From Labrenzia sp. DG1229 (GTDB lineage: Bacteria > Pseudomonadota > Alphaproteobacteria > Rhizobiales > Stappiaceae), in NCBI RefSeq assembly GCF_000521215.1, contig NZ_KI928948.1, positions 14,333 through 78,332 on the forward strand: a stretch of DNA of 64,000 nucleotides, read 5' to 3'. The notes beneath the pieces were generated by a model, which saw nothing but the letters and a program-made list of their open reading frames with translations, was not told where the DNA came from and searched no databases. This document shows, piece by piece, positions 43,307-51,929 of the stretch. Both the position numbers and the translations under genes were made by a program. Position 1 is the stretch's first letter. Each line of letters begins with the position of its first letter.

Positions 43307-44880
43307 CACAGTCCCCTTGTCAGCTGCTGCAGTGTCCTGAACACCAGATTGTTTCTATGGCGTTCGAAATAGACCGTGACAGGTGTGCCACTCGATGGCA
43401 GGTCCCCTTCCGCCGGTTGAAGCGTGACCTGCGCGGAGCGACCATCCGGCGACCGGAAGCGATGTGTTTCCGTCACCTCGTCGACAAAACCCGCGGTTCT
43501 GTCGATTTCCATCACTTCGGCTGACATCCAACGGTTTTCCGTCGGCACATAAAGAGATGCCGTGCTTCCCCTGCGCACCTGAAGCACTTCCTCCTGGGTC
43601 AGGAAGGCCCTGATTTCTTCCGCACCGGTTTCTTCGAAAACCAACAACGGAGCACCCTGTTTGATTGCGTTCCCCGGGGCAACCTCAACCGAGATCAACC
43701 TACCGTCGGTCGGTGCAAGTACTTCTTGTTCCGTCTCTCGCGCGCCAAGATCCTCGACAAGGCGTTGCTGATAGTCCTCTTCGGTCTTGAGGCGGGCAAC
43801 CCTTGCTTCCATTTCGGCGAGCCGTCCTGCGAAGGCATTGCCGGTGAAAAGACGGATGCTGTTGCCACCGTCGATAAGTTCCTTCAGTTCCTGAATATGA
43901 ATTTGCTTCCGGGCGAGATCGGAATCAACCGATTTCAGGGACAGTTCCGCTGTCTCAACTTCGTCGGTGAGAATGAGGCCTTTCGCAGCCAGTGCGCGCA
44001 CGCGATCAAGCTTGAGGCTTGCATTTTCCTTGGCAAGTGCAAGCCCGGCAAGCTGTGATTCCGCTTGGCGAACATTGTTCTTCGCAACAAGCGCATATCC
44101 TTCCGCGCGTCTTCTTTCCTCTTCGACGAGAGCCTGTCTTTCCGCCAGTTCGGCACGCGTGGAAGCAAGCTCGGATTTTGCCCTGCGGAGCGTGTCCTGC
44201 CGATCAGTGTTCTCCAGCACCGCCAGCAAGCTTCCAGCTGTCACGAGGCCGCCCGTTCGCTGCGGCAGATCCACAATGCGGCCGGCGACAGGGGCCGTGA
44301 CCGTCGATCGGTCCGCCGTCACGACGGCAGATTCAACCTCAAGCCGGAAAAGGGTCGCAAAAGCATAGACGCCCACATAGCCGAAGACCGCAGCACCCAG
44401 GGCGGCATAGAAAAGTGTCATGACGATCTGCCTGAGCGGCCATCTGCGAACCGGTATAGCCTCGACAGGATTGGGATCCGGTTTAGTCGGAACCGGTGTG
44501 ACCGGAGTGTCGATCCGCACGATCGTGTCTGCAACATCGGTCATCTTGCCGCGAACGAGGTCTTCCACAAAATGCTGCATGAGGGCAGCTTCGCGCTCAC
44601 CAAGCTGCACAAACTTGAAGGCAACCTCTCCACCGGCCTCATCCAGGCGAACAACTTCCGCTTCGGCCTGGAGTGTTATGTTGAACCCCTGAAAAGGAAG
44701 TGTGCACAAGAGCGTGTGGCAGGAACCCATTTCCGGAAGATCACGAAACGCACCTGCGATCCGGCACCCGCCAAGGCCCCAGTCAACAGCATCGAAAGAC
44801 TGCGCACCCATGGCAACGCGCATGGGCGCCGTTACCCTGTAGTGCAGCCTCTGGCTGGGTCTTTCGTGAATGATTTCCAC
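43306..44880 (-). CDS. alg44: PilZ/HlyD alginate co-polymerase (Alg44-like)
   Basis: The 524-residue protein has an N-terminal PilZ domain with the c-di-GMP motif RLHYR (11-15) and DWGLGG (33-38; Gly replaces the usual Ser). A membrane segment follows (about 151-173), then a HlyD-like periplasmic part with lipoyl halves (VTAPVAGRIVDLPQ and VLAPTDGRLISVEV) around a coiled coil (about 230-350). This is the Alg44 layout, in which c-di-GMP binding turns on Alg8. I choose the GTG at 44880 because the frame upstream of it overlaps a sigma-54 promoter. AGGA precedes the GTG. Confidence 0.85.
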   Translation of the reverse strand: MEIIHERPSQRLHYRVTAPMRVAMGAQSFDAVDWGLGGCRIAGAFRDLPEMGSCHTLLCTLPFQGFNITLQAEAEVVRLDEAGGEVAFKFVQLGEREAALMQHFVEDLVRGKMTDVADTIVRIDTPVTPVPTKPDPNPVEAIPVRRWPLRQIVMTLFYAALGAAVFGYVGVYAFATLFRLEVESAVVTADRSTVTAPVAGRIVDLPQRTGGLVTAGSLLAVLENTDRQDTLRRAKSELASTRAELAERQALVEEERRRAEGYALVAKNNVRQAESQLAGLALAKENASLKLDRVRALAAKGLILTDEVETAELSLKSVDSDLARKQIHIQELKELIDGGNSIRLFTGNAFAGRLAEMEARVARLKTEEDYQQRLVEDLGARETEQEVLAPTDGRLISVEVAPGNAIKQGAPLLVFEETGAEEIRAFLTQEEVLQVRRGSTASLYVPTENRWMSAEVMEIDRTAGFVDEVTETHRFRSPDGRSAQVTLQPAEGDLPSSGTPVTVYFERHRNNLVFRTLQQLTRGL

Positions 44881-44917
44881 GTTGCGGTTCCTGCTGTTGC
44901 GTCGACAGCAGACCCTT

Positions 44918-44933
44918 TGCAACACGAATGCCA
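44918..44933 (-). promoter_or_regulatory. Sigma-54-type promoter of alg44-alg8
   Basis: On the minus strand TGGCATTCGTGTTGCA has GG and GC separated by exactly ten bases and the TTGCA -12 box. The predicted transcript start lies about 27 bases before the GTG at 44880. Confidence 0.75.
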
Positions 44934-45037
44934 AGTGATCAGCACAGTTAACGGCGAGAATTCAGAATCAGGAAAACGCTCTAACTTATTGATTTTCATC
45001 ATCTTTCAAAAACAAGCTAATTGAAACTCACACCAGG

Positions 45038-45097
45038 TTTGCAAAATGGGAAACCCTTCGAGACTTTCCGAGACCGGAGATCTTCCCATTTTGCAAA
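45038..45097. promoter_or_regulatory. Perfect 15-bp inverted repeat, candidate enhancer
   Basis: TTTGCAAAATGGGAA (45038-45052) and TTCCCATTTTGCAAA (45083-45097) are exact reverse complements separated by 30 bases. The pair lies about 105-165 bases upstream of the sigma-54 promoter, where NtrC-type activators bind. Related half-sites occur before the HAD and algJ-like operons. Confidence 0.65.
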
Positions 45098-45118
45098 GGT
45101 TTAGGTATTCGCTCAGGC

Positions 45119-45159
45119 GTAAACCGGGCGGCGGTTTTTCCATCCGCAACCCGGTTTAC
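45119..45159 (-). terminator. Hairpin after the RTX gene
   Basis: GTAAACCGGG and CCCGGTTTAC form a perfect 10-bp stem, with a second small stem inside the loop. It starts 19 bases past the RTX stop on the minus strand and separates that gene from the alg44 control region. Confidence 0.6.
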
Positions 45160-45177
45160 CAGTTCGGTTTTCAGTTT

Positions 45178-47073
45178 TCAGAAGATGAAGCAGTCACTGT
45201 CGTAAAGAAACTGCACAGACTGGTCTCCTACTCCCTGCAAGGTGCAGATGTCCTGATAGGTTCCGTCACCTCCCAGATCGACAGATAGATGCGTATCGCC
45301 GTTCGACGCCGTTGTCTGAAGCTTGTCCAGGAATGTCTCATCACTATCGCTGCCGGCAAGGTGGCTGAAGTCCAGGAGATCGCTGCCGACAATGAAATCG
45401 GTGATGATATCGAGACCACTCAGATCGTAGCTGCGGAAAATGAAAGTATCCACGCCAGTTCCGCCAGTCAGGGTGTCACTGCCACCCAGGCTTCGGATTG
45501 CGTCATTGCCTGCACCGCCATCAATGATATTGGCGCCCGACGTACCCTTCAAAATATCATTGCCGGATCCGGACCTGATATTGTCGATGAAATGCAATGT
45601 GTCTGTCCCGATCTCCAGGCCATGCGCCTTCTTGTTATGGAGAAGGATAGACAGATCGACGTCATAGGCTGTGTAGTCGACGGTGTCGTTGCCACGGCCG
45701 CCATGCATATAGTCGTTTCCGGCGTCTCCGAAGAACGTGTCATCGTCATGACCGCCATAGAGCCTGTCGTTGTTGTGACCGCCGCGAAGTTCGTCATTTC
45801 CGGCACCACCCTTGAGGGTGTCTTCGCCGTAGCCACCCAGCATCACGTCGTCTCCGGAACCGCCGATGATCATGTCATCGTCGTTCCCGCCATCCAGCGT
45901 GTCGTTTCCGGTTCCACCATTCAGAGTGTCATTGCCGCTTTCTCCGTAAAGCGTGTCGTCTCCATTGTTGCCGTTCAGTTCGTCACTCTGCTGGCCCCCA
46001 AAGAGCGTGTCATTGCCGGAATTGCCGTAAAGCGTATCCTCGCCCGAGTCTCCGTACAGGTGGTCGTTGCCACTGCCGCCATGCAGTTCGTCATTGCCAT
46101 TGTTTCCATAGAGCCAGTCATCGCCGGATCGACCGTGTAGCTCGTCGGCACCGGCACCACCATGCAGAAAGTCATTGTCAGTGCGCTCGATAATCGGCGT
46201 GTCTCCACCATTGCCGGGGCCAGGATCGGTGCCACCGGTTGCCGTATTGTAATGGGCGTTCAGGACAAGGGCATTGGCAAGGCCGATGTCGACGGTGAAA
46301 ACGCTGTCGTCGAAGTCACGGTCTCCCCCGTTGAAAAGATCCTCAAAACCCAGGGTCAGCGTTCCGGCATCGGTTTTCAGAACGCCGGTCGTGTGCAGGA
46401 GATTGTCCGGGTTCAGGTTGACCGTGTCGCCGTGGGCGGACGTGTGATAGGGGTCATATTGAACGAGCGTCTTCGCGCCGTCCGGCGCAATATGGTAGAG
46501 CCGCGGGCTGTCGCTGGTGAGCGATGCTTGCGAGCCATCTGCGTTCTGGAACTCGAGAGTTCCGTTTTCCAGGTCGAGATGCGAGTAGCCGCCATTTCGG
46601 CTATAGCCGTTGGAAACGATGAAAAATGCGATTCGATCGCCGGCGCCGACATCGAGAAATTCGCGCGATTCCCCCTGGATCAGATTGCCGCCGCTGCCTT
46701 GCAGCGATGCATTCGGCCAGATGAATTCAACGTCCGTGATCGTGCCATCTTCCGTGATCTTGTAGTATCCGAAGGTATTGCGGTAACCCGCTGTTTCGCC
46801 TTCAAAAACCACGGAAACCGGATGGTCGTCAGTAATTTCGACAGATGTCACCTGGATCAGGCTCGGACCACCCGAACCAAAGAGGATGTCGTTACCATTG
46901 TTGCCGTAGAGCGTGTCGTCTCCCGTTCCGCCCCAGATTTCGTCGTTGCCGTTCCGGCCGGTCAGGAGATCGTCACCGAAACGTCCTGACATGACGTCAG
47001 AATGTTTCGATCCGTTCAATACATCATCTTCATTGGTCCCGATGACAGGACGTGTTGCGGGTAAGCTTGGCAT
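45178..47073 (-). CDS. RTX calcium-binding repeat protein with DUF4114 domain
   Basis: The 631-residue protein has a short block of RTX nonapeptides (about 15-68, [15 protein letters not shown]). A DUF4114-like domain follows (about 70-270, ending [20 protein letters not shown]), then a long RTX array (about 295-500). The C-terminal region ([20 protein letters not shown]) is of the type recognised by type I secretion systems; there is no N-terminal signal peptide. It binds calcium outside the cell and may anchor or crosslink the polymer, as the R-modules of secreted alginate epimerases do; no epimerase domain is visible. No type I secretion genes are in the window. It has its own sigma-54-like promoter. 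Confidence 0.85.
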   Translation of the reverse strand: MPSLPATRPVIGTNEDDVLNGSKHSDVMSGRFGDDLLTGRNGNDEIWGGTGDDTLYGNNGNDILFGSGGPSLIQVTSVEITDDHPVSVVFEGETAGYRNTFGYYKITEDGTITDVEFIWPNASLQGSGGNLIQGESREFLDVGAGDRIAFFIVSNGYSRNGGYSHLDLENGTLEFQNADGSQASLTSDSPRLYHIAPDGAKTLVQYDPYHTSAHGDTVNLNPDNLLHTTGVLKTDAGTLTLGFEDLFNGGDRDFDDSVFTVDIGLANALVLNAHYNTATGGTDPGPGNGGDTPIIERTDNDFLHGGAGADELHGRSGDDWLYGNNGNDELHGGSGNDHLYGDSGEDTLYGNSGNDTLFGGQQSDELNGNNGDDTLYGESGNDTLNGGTGNDTLDGGNDDDMIIGGSGDDVMLGGYGEDTLKGGAGNDELRGGHNNDRLYGGHDDDTFFGDAGNDYMHGGRGNDTVDYTAYDVDLSILLHNKKAHGLEIGTDTLHFIDNIRSGSGNDILKGTSGANIIDGGAGNDAIRSLGGSDTLTGGTGVDTFIFRSYDLSGLDIITDFIVGSDLLDFSHLAGSDSDETFLDKLQTTASNGDTHLSVDLGGDGTYQDICTLQGVGDQSVQFLYDSDCFIF

Positions 47074-47124
47074 TGTCTTGCACTCCTAATACTGATGCGC
47101 GACTGCGCAAATCAGCGGAGGCAT

Positions 47125-47140
47125 TGCAGTAAACGGGCCA
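47125..47140 (-). promoter_or_regulatory. Sigma-54-type promoter of the RTX gene
   Basis: On the minus strand TGGCCCGTTTACTGCA has GG-N10-GC spacing. The predicted start lies about 40 bases before the ATG at 47073. A half-site resembling the alg44 enhancer (TTTTTATTTTGCAAT, about 47243-47257) lies about 105 bases upstream. The 47141-47536 stretch otherwise holds no recognisable gene. Confidence 0.6.
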
Positions 47141-47536
47141 TTAACCCTGGAACGAAACGAGGAATTTTACTTATATTTTTCAGGCAGTTGCTGATTTCTG
47201 AAAATTTTCCTTCGCCAGATCTTTCGAAAAAGCGACGAAGTTTTTTTATTTTGCAATGTCTAATTTGATAGTTGCAGAGCGCAGGCAGTTGTTGGTGCAG
47301 TCGAACCAGCTCCAACTCCAAAACACGATTTCAAGAGTGTCCGACCCAACGTTCCCTGCCCATCGAACCAACCGGCTTTGACGCAACCACACAGACCGGC
47401 GTCAAATCTTCGCCAGGTCGAAATGCCGTTACACGGCGTATCTCTTTCCTGGTCACGAACTGTGACTGCGACTTGATCGCGGCCCGATCTCAAACTGATC
47501 GTCATTCACTGTCAAACCCGATCTCCCGGGCCGCAT

Positions 47537-47564
47537 GTTGCGGGAAGCCAGGACCTCCCGCAAC
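47537..47564 (-). terminator. Hairpin after the TAXI gene
   Basis: GTTGCGGGA and TCCCGCAAC form a perfect 9-bp stem with a ten-base loop, just beyond the TAXI-gene stop on the minus strand. Confidence 0.5.
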
Positions 47565-47570
47565 TCAGGA

Positions 47571-48545
47571 TCATTCAATGGCACCTGCTTCGCGGTAGTA
47601 GCGTTCCGCACCCGGATGCAGCTCCATCAGGCCGCGCTTGGAAGCCGCAAACTTGACGTCCAGCGCCTTTGCCCAGGGAGCTTGCGACGTGACCCGCTCC
47701 AGGTTGTCCCAGAAGGTTTTCGTGATCTGGTAGACAGTTTCCTCGTCAACATCGGCGCGGACACCGATACCGACTGCGGTGTCAAAGGACATCACCGCTT
47801 CCCCGTTGGTCTGACCGTCATACATTCCCGTAGGGACTTCAGCGCGATAGCGCCACTTGCCAAGCCACTTGTCGACTTCCTCGCCCTCGTCGCTCTCCGG
47901 TCCGATGAAACGCAGGCTCTCCGTTTCGGTGAACTGGATGAACTGCCCGCACGGATCGAGGCAGCCATTCACATAGACGTCGATCTTGCCATCAAGAAAC
48001 GCCTGAAATCCGGTCTGCCAGTTGGCCTTGATGGCGTCATAGTCCTCTCCGACCACAAGACCGGTGGTTGCCTCCACCCACCCGCGCGCCGCATTGTAGG
48101 CACCACCGCCCTGGGGCCCGAGAAACACGGATGCACCCTCGATGTCGTCGAGTACCTGAATGTCGCTGTCGCCGCGAACCGTGAAGTGATACTGGCCGTA
48201 CGGGAACCACATCAGCAGCTTGTAGTTCTTGGCAAGCTCAGGTGCTTCCGGCTCATTGGCATACATGGCCTTGCCTGCAGACATCAGGTTGTAGATGACG
48301 GGGCTGGTCATCGACAAATCGAGATTGCCGCGCGCGACTTCCATCATGTGCAGCGTGGCGGCGCCACCACCCGAGACCTCGATTTCGACATTGTCCAGAT
48401 TGTCCGTCACGATATTGGCAAAGGTCGCCATGGTGATTGCCTGACCGAGACTTGGCGCGATCGTCGCCATCTTCAGTGTTTCCTGTGCCTGGACCGGCGT
48501 TGCCCAGATCATGGCTGCACTTGCAGCAATTGCCAGTTTCCGCAT
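47571..48545 (-). CDS. TAXI-family TRAP solute-binding protein
   Basis: The 324-residue protein begins with a signal peptide (MRKLAIAASAAM to PVQAQ). It has the TAXI fold pattern: IAPSLGQAITMATFANIV, a GGGAATLHMMEVARGNLDLS loop, GPQGGGAYNAARGW, and a late MELHPGAERYYREAGAI. ATG at 48545 has GGGAGGA upstream. It is the binding protein for the fused permease just upstream in the operon, and likely brings in the sulfate ester or its product handled by the two sulfatases. Confidence 0.88.
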   Translation of the reverse strand: MRKLAIAASAAMIWATPVQAQETLKMATIAPSLGQAITMATFANIVTDNLDNVEIEVSGGGAATLHMMEVARGNLDLSMTSPVIYNLMSAGKAMYANEPEAPELAKNYKLLMWFPYGQYHFTVRGDSDIQVLDDIEGASVFLGPQGGGAYNAARGWVEATTGLVVGEDYDAIKANWQTGFQAFLDGKIDVYVNGCLDPCGQFIQFTETESLRFIGPESDEGEEVDKWLGKWRYRAEVPTGMYDGQTNGEAVMSFDTAVGIGVRADVDEETVYQITKTFWDNLERVTSQAPWAKALDVKFAASKRGLMELHPGAERYYREAGAIE

Positions 48546-48582
48546 GCGATTTCCTCCCTGAAAAAATGCGTTTTGATTGTGT

Positions 48583-50664
48583 TCAGGCCGATTTTGCATC
48601 GACCGGTGACGGGTCTCCTCCCAGAAACCTGTGCCCAATGACGAGGCCAATTCCCGCAACGAGTGCCGTTCCGGCGATCGCCATGTTCGGGATCAGCAGG
48701 GCGATACCGGCAGCGCTCCTCAAGATCCGTTCCAAGATGTTGAGACGGTTCTTTTCAAATCCCGTGACAGACGAGGTCAACAGCCACATGGCAAGCGTGA
48801 AGGCAAAGAGGATCCAGCCAAGATCGAGCCAGGTCACGCTGGAAATATCGATCATCGCCTTCGATGTCGGCACCTCGCCGCCGAACCAGTCAAACAGGAC
48901 CTGGAGCTTGTAGAGAACGGCCGGGTGATAGACAAAAACGAAGGGAATGATGAACCCGGCCAAGGCAAGCCGGGCGGCCTGAAAACCGGTGCGCACCGGG
49001 TCGGCACCGGCAATCGGTGCGGCAGCGAATGCAGCAAGTGCGACGGGCGGTGTCACAGTCGAGATAACTGCGAAGAAAACCACAAAGAGGTGCAATGTCA
49101 GCGGAGCAATACCGACTGCCTCGATACCGGAGCTGAGCGCGATGACGATGATGAAATAGGTTGCACCCGGCGGCAGTCCCATTCCCAGGACAATGGCGCC
49201 AAGGGCAACAACCACCAGCGTTCCGAAGAGTGGCCCGTCTGCAAGCTGTGCGAGCAGCAAGGACAGACGGCCGCTGAAACCCGACACCTGGATGAGGCCG
49301 ACGATCAGGCCGATTGCCGTGACAATGACGATGATCGAGGCGGACATGTGACCGGCACTGACAAACGCCCTGTACAGCCTTTCCCGCGAGCGGAAGCCGC
49401 GGAAAAGGACCAGCGCGGACGCAAGCGCAACGATGAAGCCGTAGAAACCCGCCTTGGGAACCGAAGGCTGGGCAAACAGGAAATAGCTCAGCACGCCCAG
49501 TGGCAGGACAAAGACGAGACACTGGACACGTTCTGCGCCCGTCAGTTTCGGGCGTTCATCTGCCGGCAACGGGCCAACACCCTGGCGACGCGCTTCAAAA
49601 TAGACCGTCAGGAACGTGCCGAGGTAGAAGAATATTGCTGGAATGATTGCCGCGATCACGATGTACCGGTACTCAAGTCCGATCTGACCAGCGACGAAGA
49701 ACGCCACAACGCCCATCACGGGTGGCATCACCTGCCCGCCGGTCGACGCCGCCGCTTCCACTGCCGCGGCAAATGCGGGCTTGAAGCCAGAACGCTTGAT
49801 GACAGGGATAGTCATCACTCCGGTCGAAACAACATTGGAAATTGCAGCCCCGCTCAAGGTGCCGAAGAGCGCGGAACTTGCAACAGCTGCATGTGCGGCG
49901 CCGCCAGTGAGCCCGCCTGTCAGCCGATTGGCGATCTTCATGAGGAGATCCCCTGCTCCACTTGCCATCAAAACTGCGCCAAAGACGATAAATATCAGCA
50001 CGTTGCCGGAAACGACCTGCAGGGGTTGCCCGAACATGCCACCCGTCTGCGACCAGAAATTCAACACCATGGAGCGCATGCTTTGTGCAAGCGTCGCCTC
50101 CGATCCGGCAAGAATACCGGTCCATTCCGGCAGCCAGCCACGCACGAAAAAGTAAATGATCCAGAAGAGGCAGAAACCGACAATGAACGTGCCGAAATTG
50201 CGCCAGGTCAGATAAAGCACCAGCACGGTTGCAATCGGAAACAGAACAAAATCAAGCGGCCGCGCGGCGGGCAAGGCCCCACCGTCCACGGCAAACAGGT
50301 TCGCGACCCAAATACAGAATACAAGGCTCGACAGGGTGGCCAAGGCCCAATTCCCCCAGGGCCGGGTTCCGGTCAGGCCGAGAAAGGAAATTGCAAAGGA
50401 AAACAGGATCGGCAATCCAAGGATCAGGCCGGTCGGCAGCAGAAACGTGCGCTCCAAGGACCGGAAACCACCACCGAGCCAGTGTTCGCGCGCAAGTAAC
50501 CGCTGTTGACGACGCGACAACTCATCGAACCCGGGAGTGGTGACCTCGATCACCCAGCGCACGAATTCCGACAACGGACCCGAGGCAGCATAAACCAGGA
50601 CCACCAGCGCAAAGACAAAGGCCAGGAGATCGGCAACGCGTTGTTCAACACTGACCGGTGTCAT
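48583..50664 (-). CDS. TRAP transporter fused 4TM/12TM permease
   Basis: The 693-residue protein fuses DctQ-like and DctM-like parts. The typical TAXI-TRAP motifs are present: GTLSGAAISNVVSTGVMTIPVI, STGGQVMPPVMGVVAFFVA and GMGLPPGATYFI. Its ATG overlaps the stop of the metallo-hydrolase gene (ATGA). It works with the TAXI protein downstream. Confidence 0.92.
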   Translation of the reverse strand: MTPVSVEQRVADLLAFVFALVVLVYAASGPLSEFVRWVIEVTTPGFDELSRRQQRLLAREHWLGGGFRSLERTFLLPTGLILGLPILFSFAISFLGLTGTRPWGNWALATLSSLVFCIWVANLFAVDGGALPAARPLDFVLFPIATVLVLYLTWRNFGTFIVGFCLFWIIYFFVRGWLPEWTGILAGSEATLAQSMRSMVLNFWSQTGGMFGQPLQVVSGNVLIFIVFGAVLMASGAGDLLMKIANRLTGGLTGGAAHAAVASSALFGTLSGAAISNVVSTGVMTIPVIKRSGFKPAFAAAVEAAASTGGQVMPPVMGVVAFFVAGQIGLEYRYIVIAAIIPAIFFYLGTFLTVYFEARRQGVGPLPADERPKLTGAERVQCLVFVLPLGVLSYFLFAQPSVPKAGFYGFIVALASALVLFRGFRSRERLYRAFVSAGHMSASIIVIVTAIGLIVGLIQVSGFSGRLSLLLAQLADGPLFGTLVVVALGAIVLGMGLPPGATYFIIVIALSSGIEAVGIAPLTLHLFVVFFAVISTVTPPVALAAFAAAPIAGADPVRTGFQAARLALAGFIIPFVFVYHPAVLYKLQVLFDWFGGEVPTSKAMIDISSVTWLDLGWILFAFTLAMWLLTSSVTGFEKNRLNILERILRSAAGIALLIPNMAIAGTALVAGIGLVIGHRFLGGDPSPVDAKSA

Positions 50665-51926
50665 CTGATCGTCTCCCCGCCGCGAAGCCTGCGCGCGTGC
50701 CAGAGATAGGTGTTGCGGGCCGTCGCGTTGATCTCGTCCTCTGCGATGGTTTCCATTGTTTCCGCCTTGAGCAGCTCTACCGGTTCGCCAAGGGCAATCA
50801 GGTGGTCACATAGTTCCAGGCGCCACTGCGGGTCGATTGTTGAACGTGCTGCTGCCGTCAAGGCTTCGACACCGCCCGCAAGATGCGCCATGTGCCTCGC
50901 TCGTTCAGCTGATGAGAGCGTCCCGAGAGTTGTCGGATTGCCGTCGTACCAGCCGAGCGTTCCACTCGCGAAGGCGCGGGCTGACCAGCTCGCCCTGCCG
51001 TAGAATTCACCAAGCCAGGGCTTTGACGCGATGTCATCGGGAAGGCGAAGTTCCGATACGATGTCATCCATGGACTGCCCCTTGTCCATGCCCTCGGCGG
51101 TATGACGCATCACGTGCAGGATCGCCCGGCGTGTTGTACTCAGTACCTCCCGCACCTTGTCCTTGCCGAATACCGGCATCGTGTGACCAGGCGCCAGAAC
51201 AGCGGCCCCGAGCCCCTCGAGCAGCTCCAGGCTGTCGGCCCAGGCGGCAAAGTCGCGGTACGGCGTGCCTCGAATGGCATAGAGATTTGGAAAGGCATGA
51301 TACCAGTTGTCTCCGGGGATCAGAACGCCGGCCTCTTCCAGCCAGACGGCCATGTGATCCTCCGTCTCGCCAGGTGCCATGATGAGCCTCGCCCTGACCC
51401 CGTCGAGATCGATATCCTGATCGTCTTCTATCAACTGTGTTGGCGGCAAAAACCCGCCCCCTAGCCCCTCCATCGGACGATCACCTGGACCGCACCCGAG
51501 AGAAATACGTTCTTCGGGGGAAAGCCCGATGCCGAACTGTGCTGCTGTTCTGCGGTTCAGGGCTTTGTGGGGTGCGATCTTGTTACCGTCCTGCCCGACC
51601 AGGTCCGATTGGAATTTTGCATTCGCGATCACCGGACACACGCGACCTTCTGCGAAAATGGCAGTGCCGGATATATGATCCCGATGACTGTGGGTGTAGA
51701 TGATCCGGCCGACAAGCTTGCCGGTCCTTTTGCGAATTTCATCGAGCACGTTCTTCGCAGCGCCGGTGCTCTCCGACGTGTCGACCACAGTCAGAGATGA
51801 AGCCCCCTCGATGACGTGTTGCGTCGATGCCGCATAACCGACGGCGGTCCACATGCCGGGTGCCAACTCGACAATCGACTTGCGGAACTGGGTCTCGTTG
51901 TGATGGAGCAGATCAGCATTGGGCAT
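50661..51926 (-). CDS. Metallo-beta-lactamase-fold alkylsulfatase-like hydrolase
   Basis: The 421-residue protein has the MBL zinc motif THSHRDHISG (HxHxDH), further ligands around APGETEDHMAV and APGHTMP, and a helical dimerisation part with FASGTLGWYDGNP, as in SdsA/BDS1-type alkylsulfatases. The C-terminal SCP2-like domain of full-length SdsA (about 650 residues) is missing. Family members release sulfate from alkyl sulfates, so with the FGly sulfatase next door it suggests two desulfation routes. It starts at ATG after GGGAGG, three bases after the sulfatase stop. Confidence 0.8.
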   Translation of the reverse strand: MPNADLLHHNETQFRKSIVELAPGMWTAVGYAASTQHVIEGASSLTVVDTSESTGAAKNVLDEIRKRTGKLVGRIIYTHSHRDHISGTAIFAEGRVCPVIANAKFQSDLVGQDGNKIAPHKALNRRTAAQFGIGLSPEERISLGCGPGDRPMEGLGGGFLPPTQLIEDDQDIDLDGVRARLIMAPGETEDHMAVWLEEAGVLIPGDNWYHAFPNLYAIRGTPYRDFAAWADSLELLEGLGAAVLAPGHTMPVFGKDKVREVLSTTRRAILHVMRHTAEGMDKGQSMDDIVSELRLPDDIASKPWLGEFYGRASWSARAFASGTLGWYDGNPTTLGTLSSAERARHMAHLAGGVEALTAAARSTIDPQWRLELCDHLIALGEPVELLKAETMETIAEDEINATARNTYLWHARRLRGGETIR

Positions 51927-51929
51927 GGT

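Noticed and set aside
44881-44934. Longer alg44 start (18 extra residues)
   Set aside because: The extension is Arg/Cys-rich, overlaps the sigma-54 promoter and lies before the PilZ domain; the GTG at 44880 has a ribosome site.
45700-46180. Regular short repeats resembling a CRISPR array
   Set aside because: The 27-base periodicity encodes RTX nonapeptides; units vary in sequence and there are no unique spacers between identical repeats.
45289-46989. Two long plus-strand frames opposite the RTX gene
   Set aside because: Their periodic Val/Ile/Ala-rich composition is the mirror of glycine-aspartate RTX repeats.
48631-50499. 622-codon open frame on the plus strand
   Set aside because: It is antisense to the TRAP fused permease, is highly charged and has no family resemblance. 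It arises from GC-rich codon bias opposite a hydrophobic protein.
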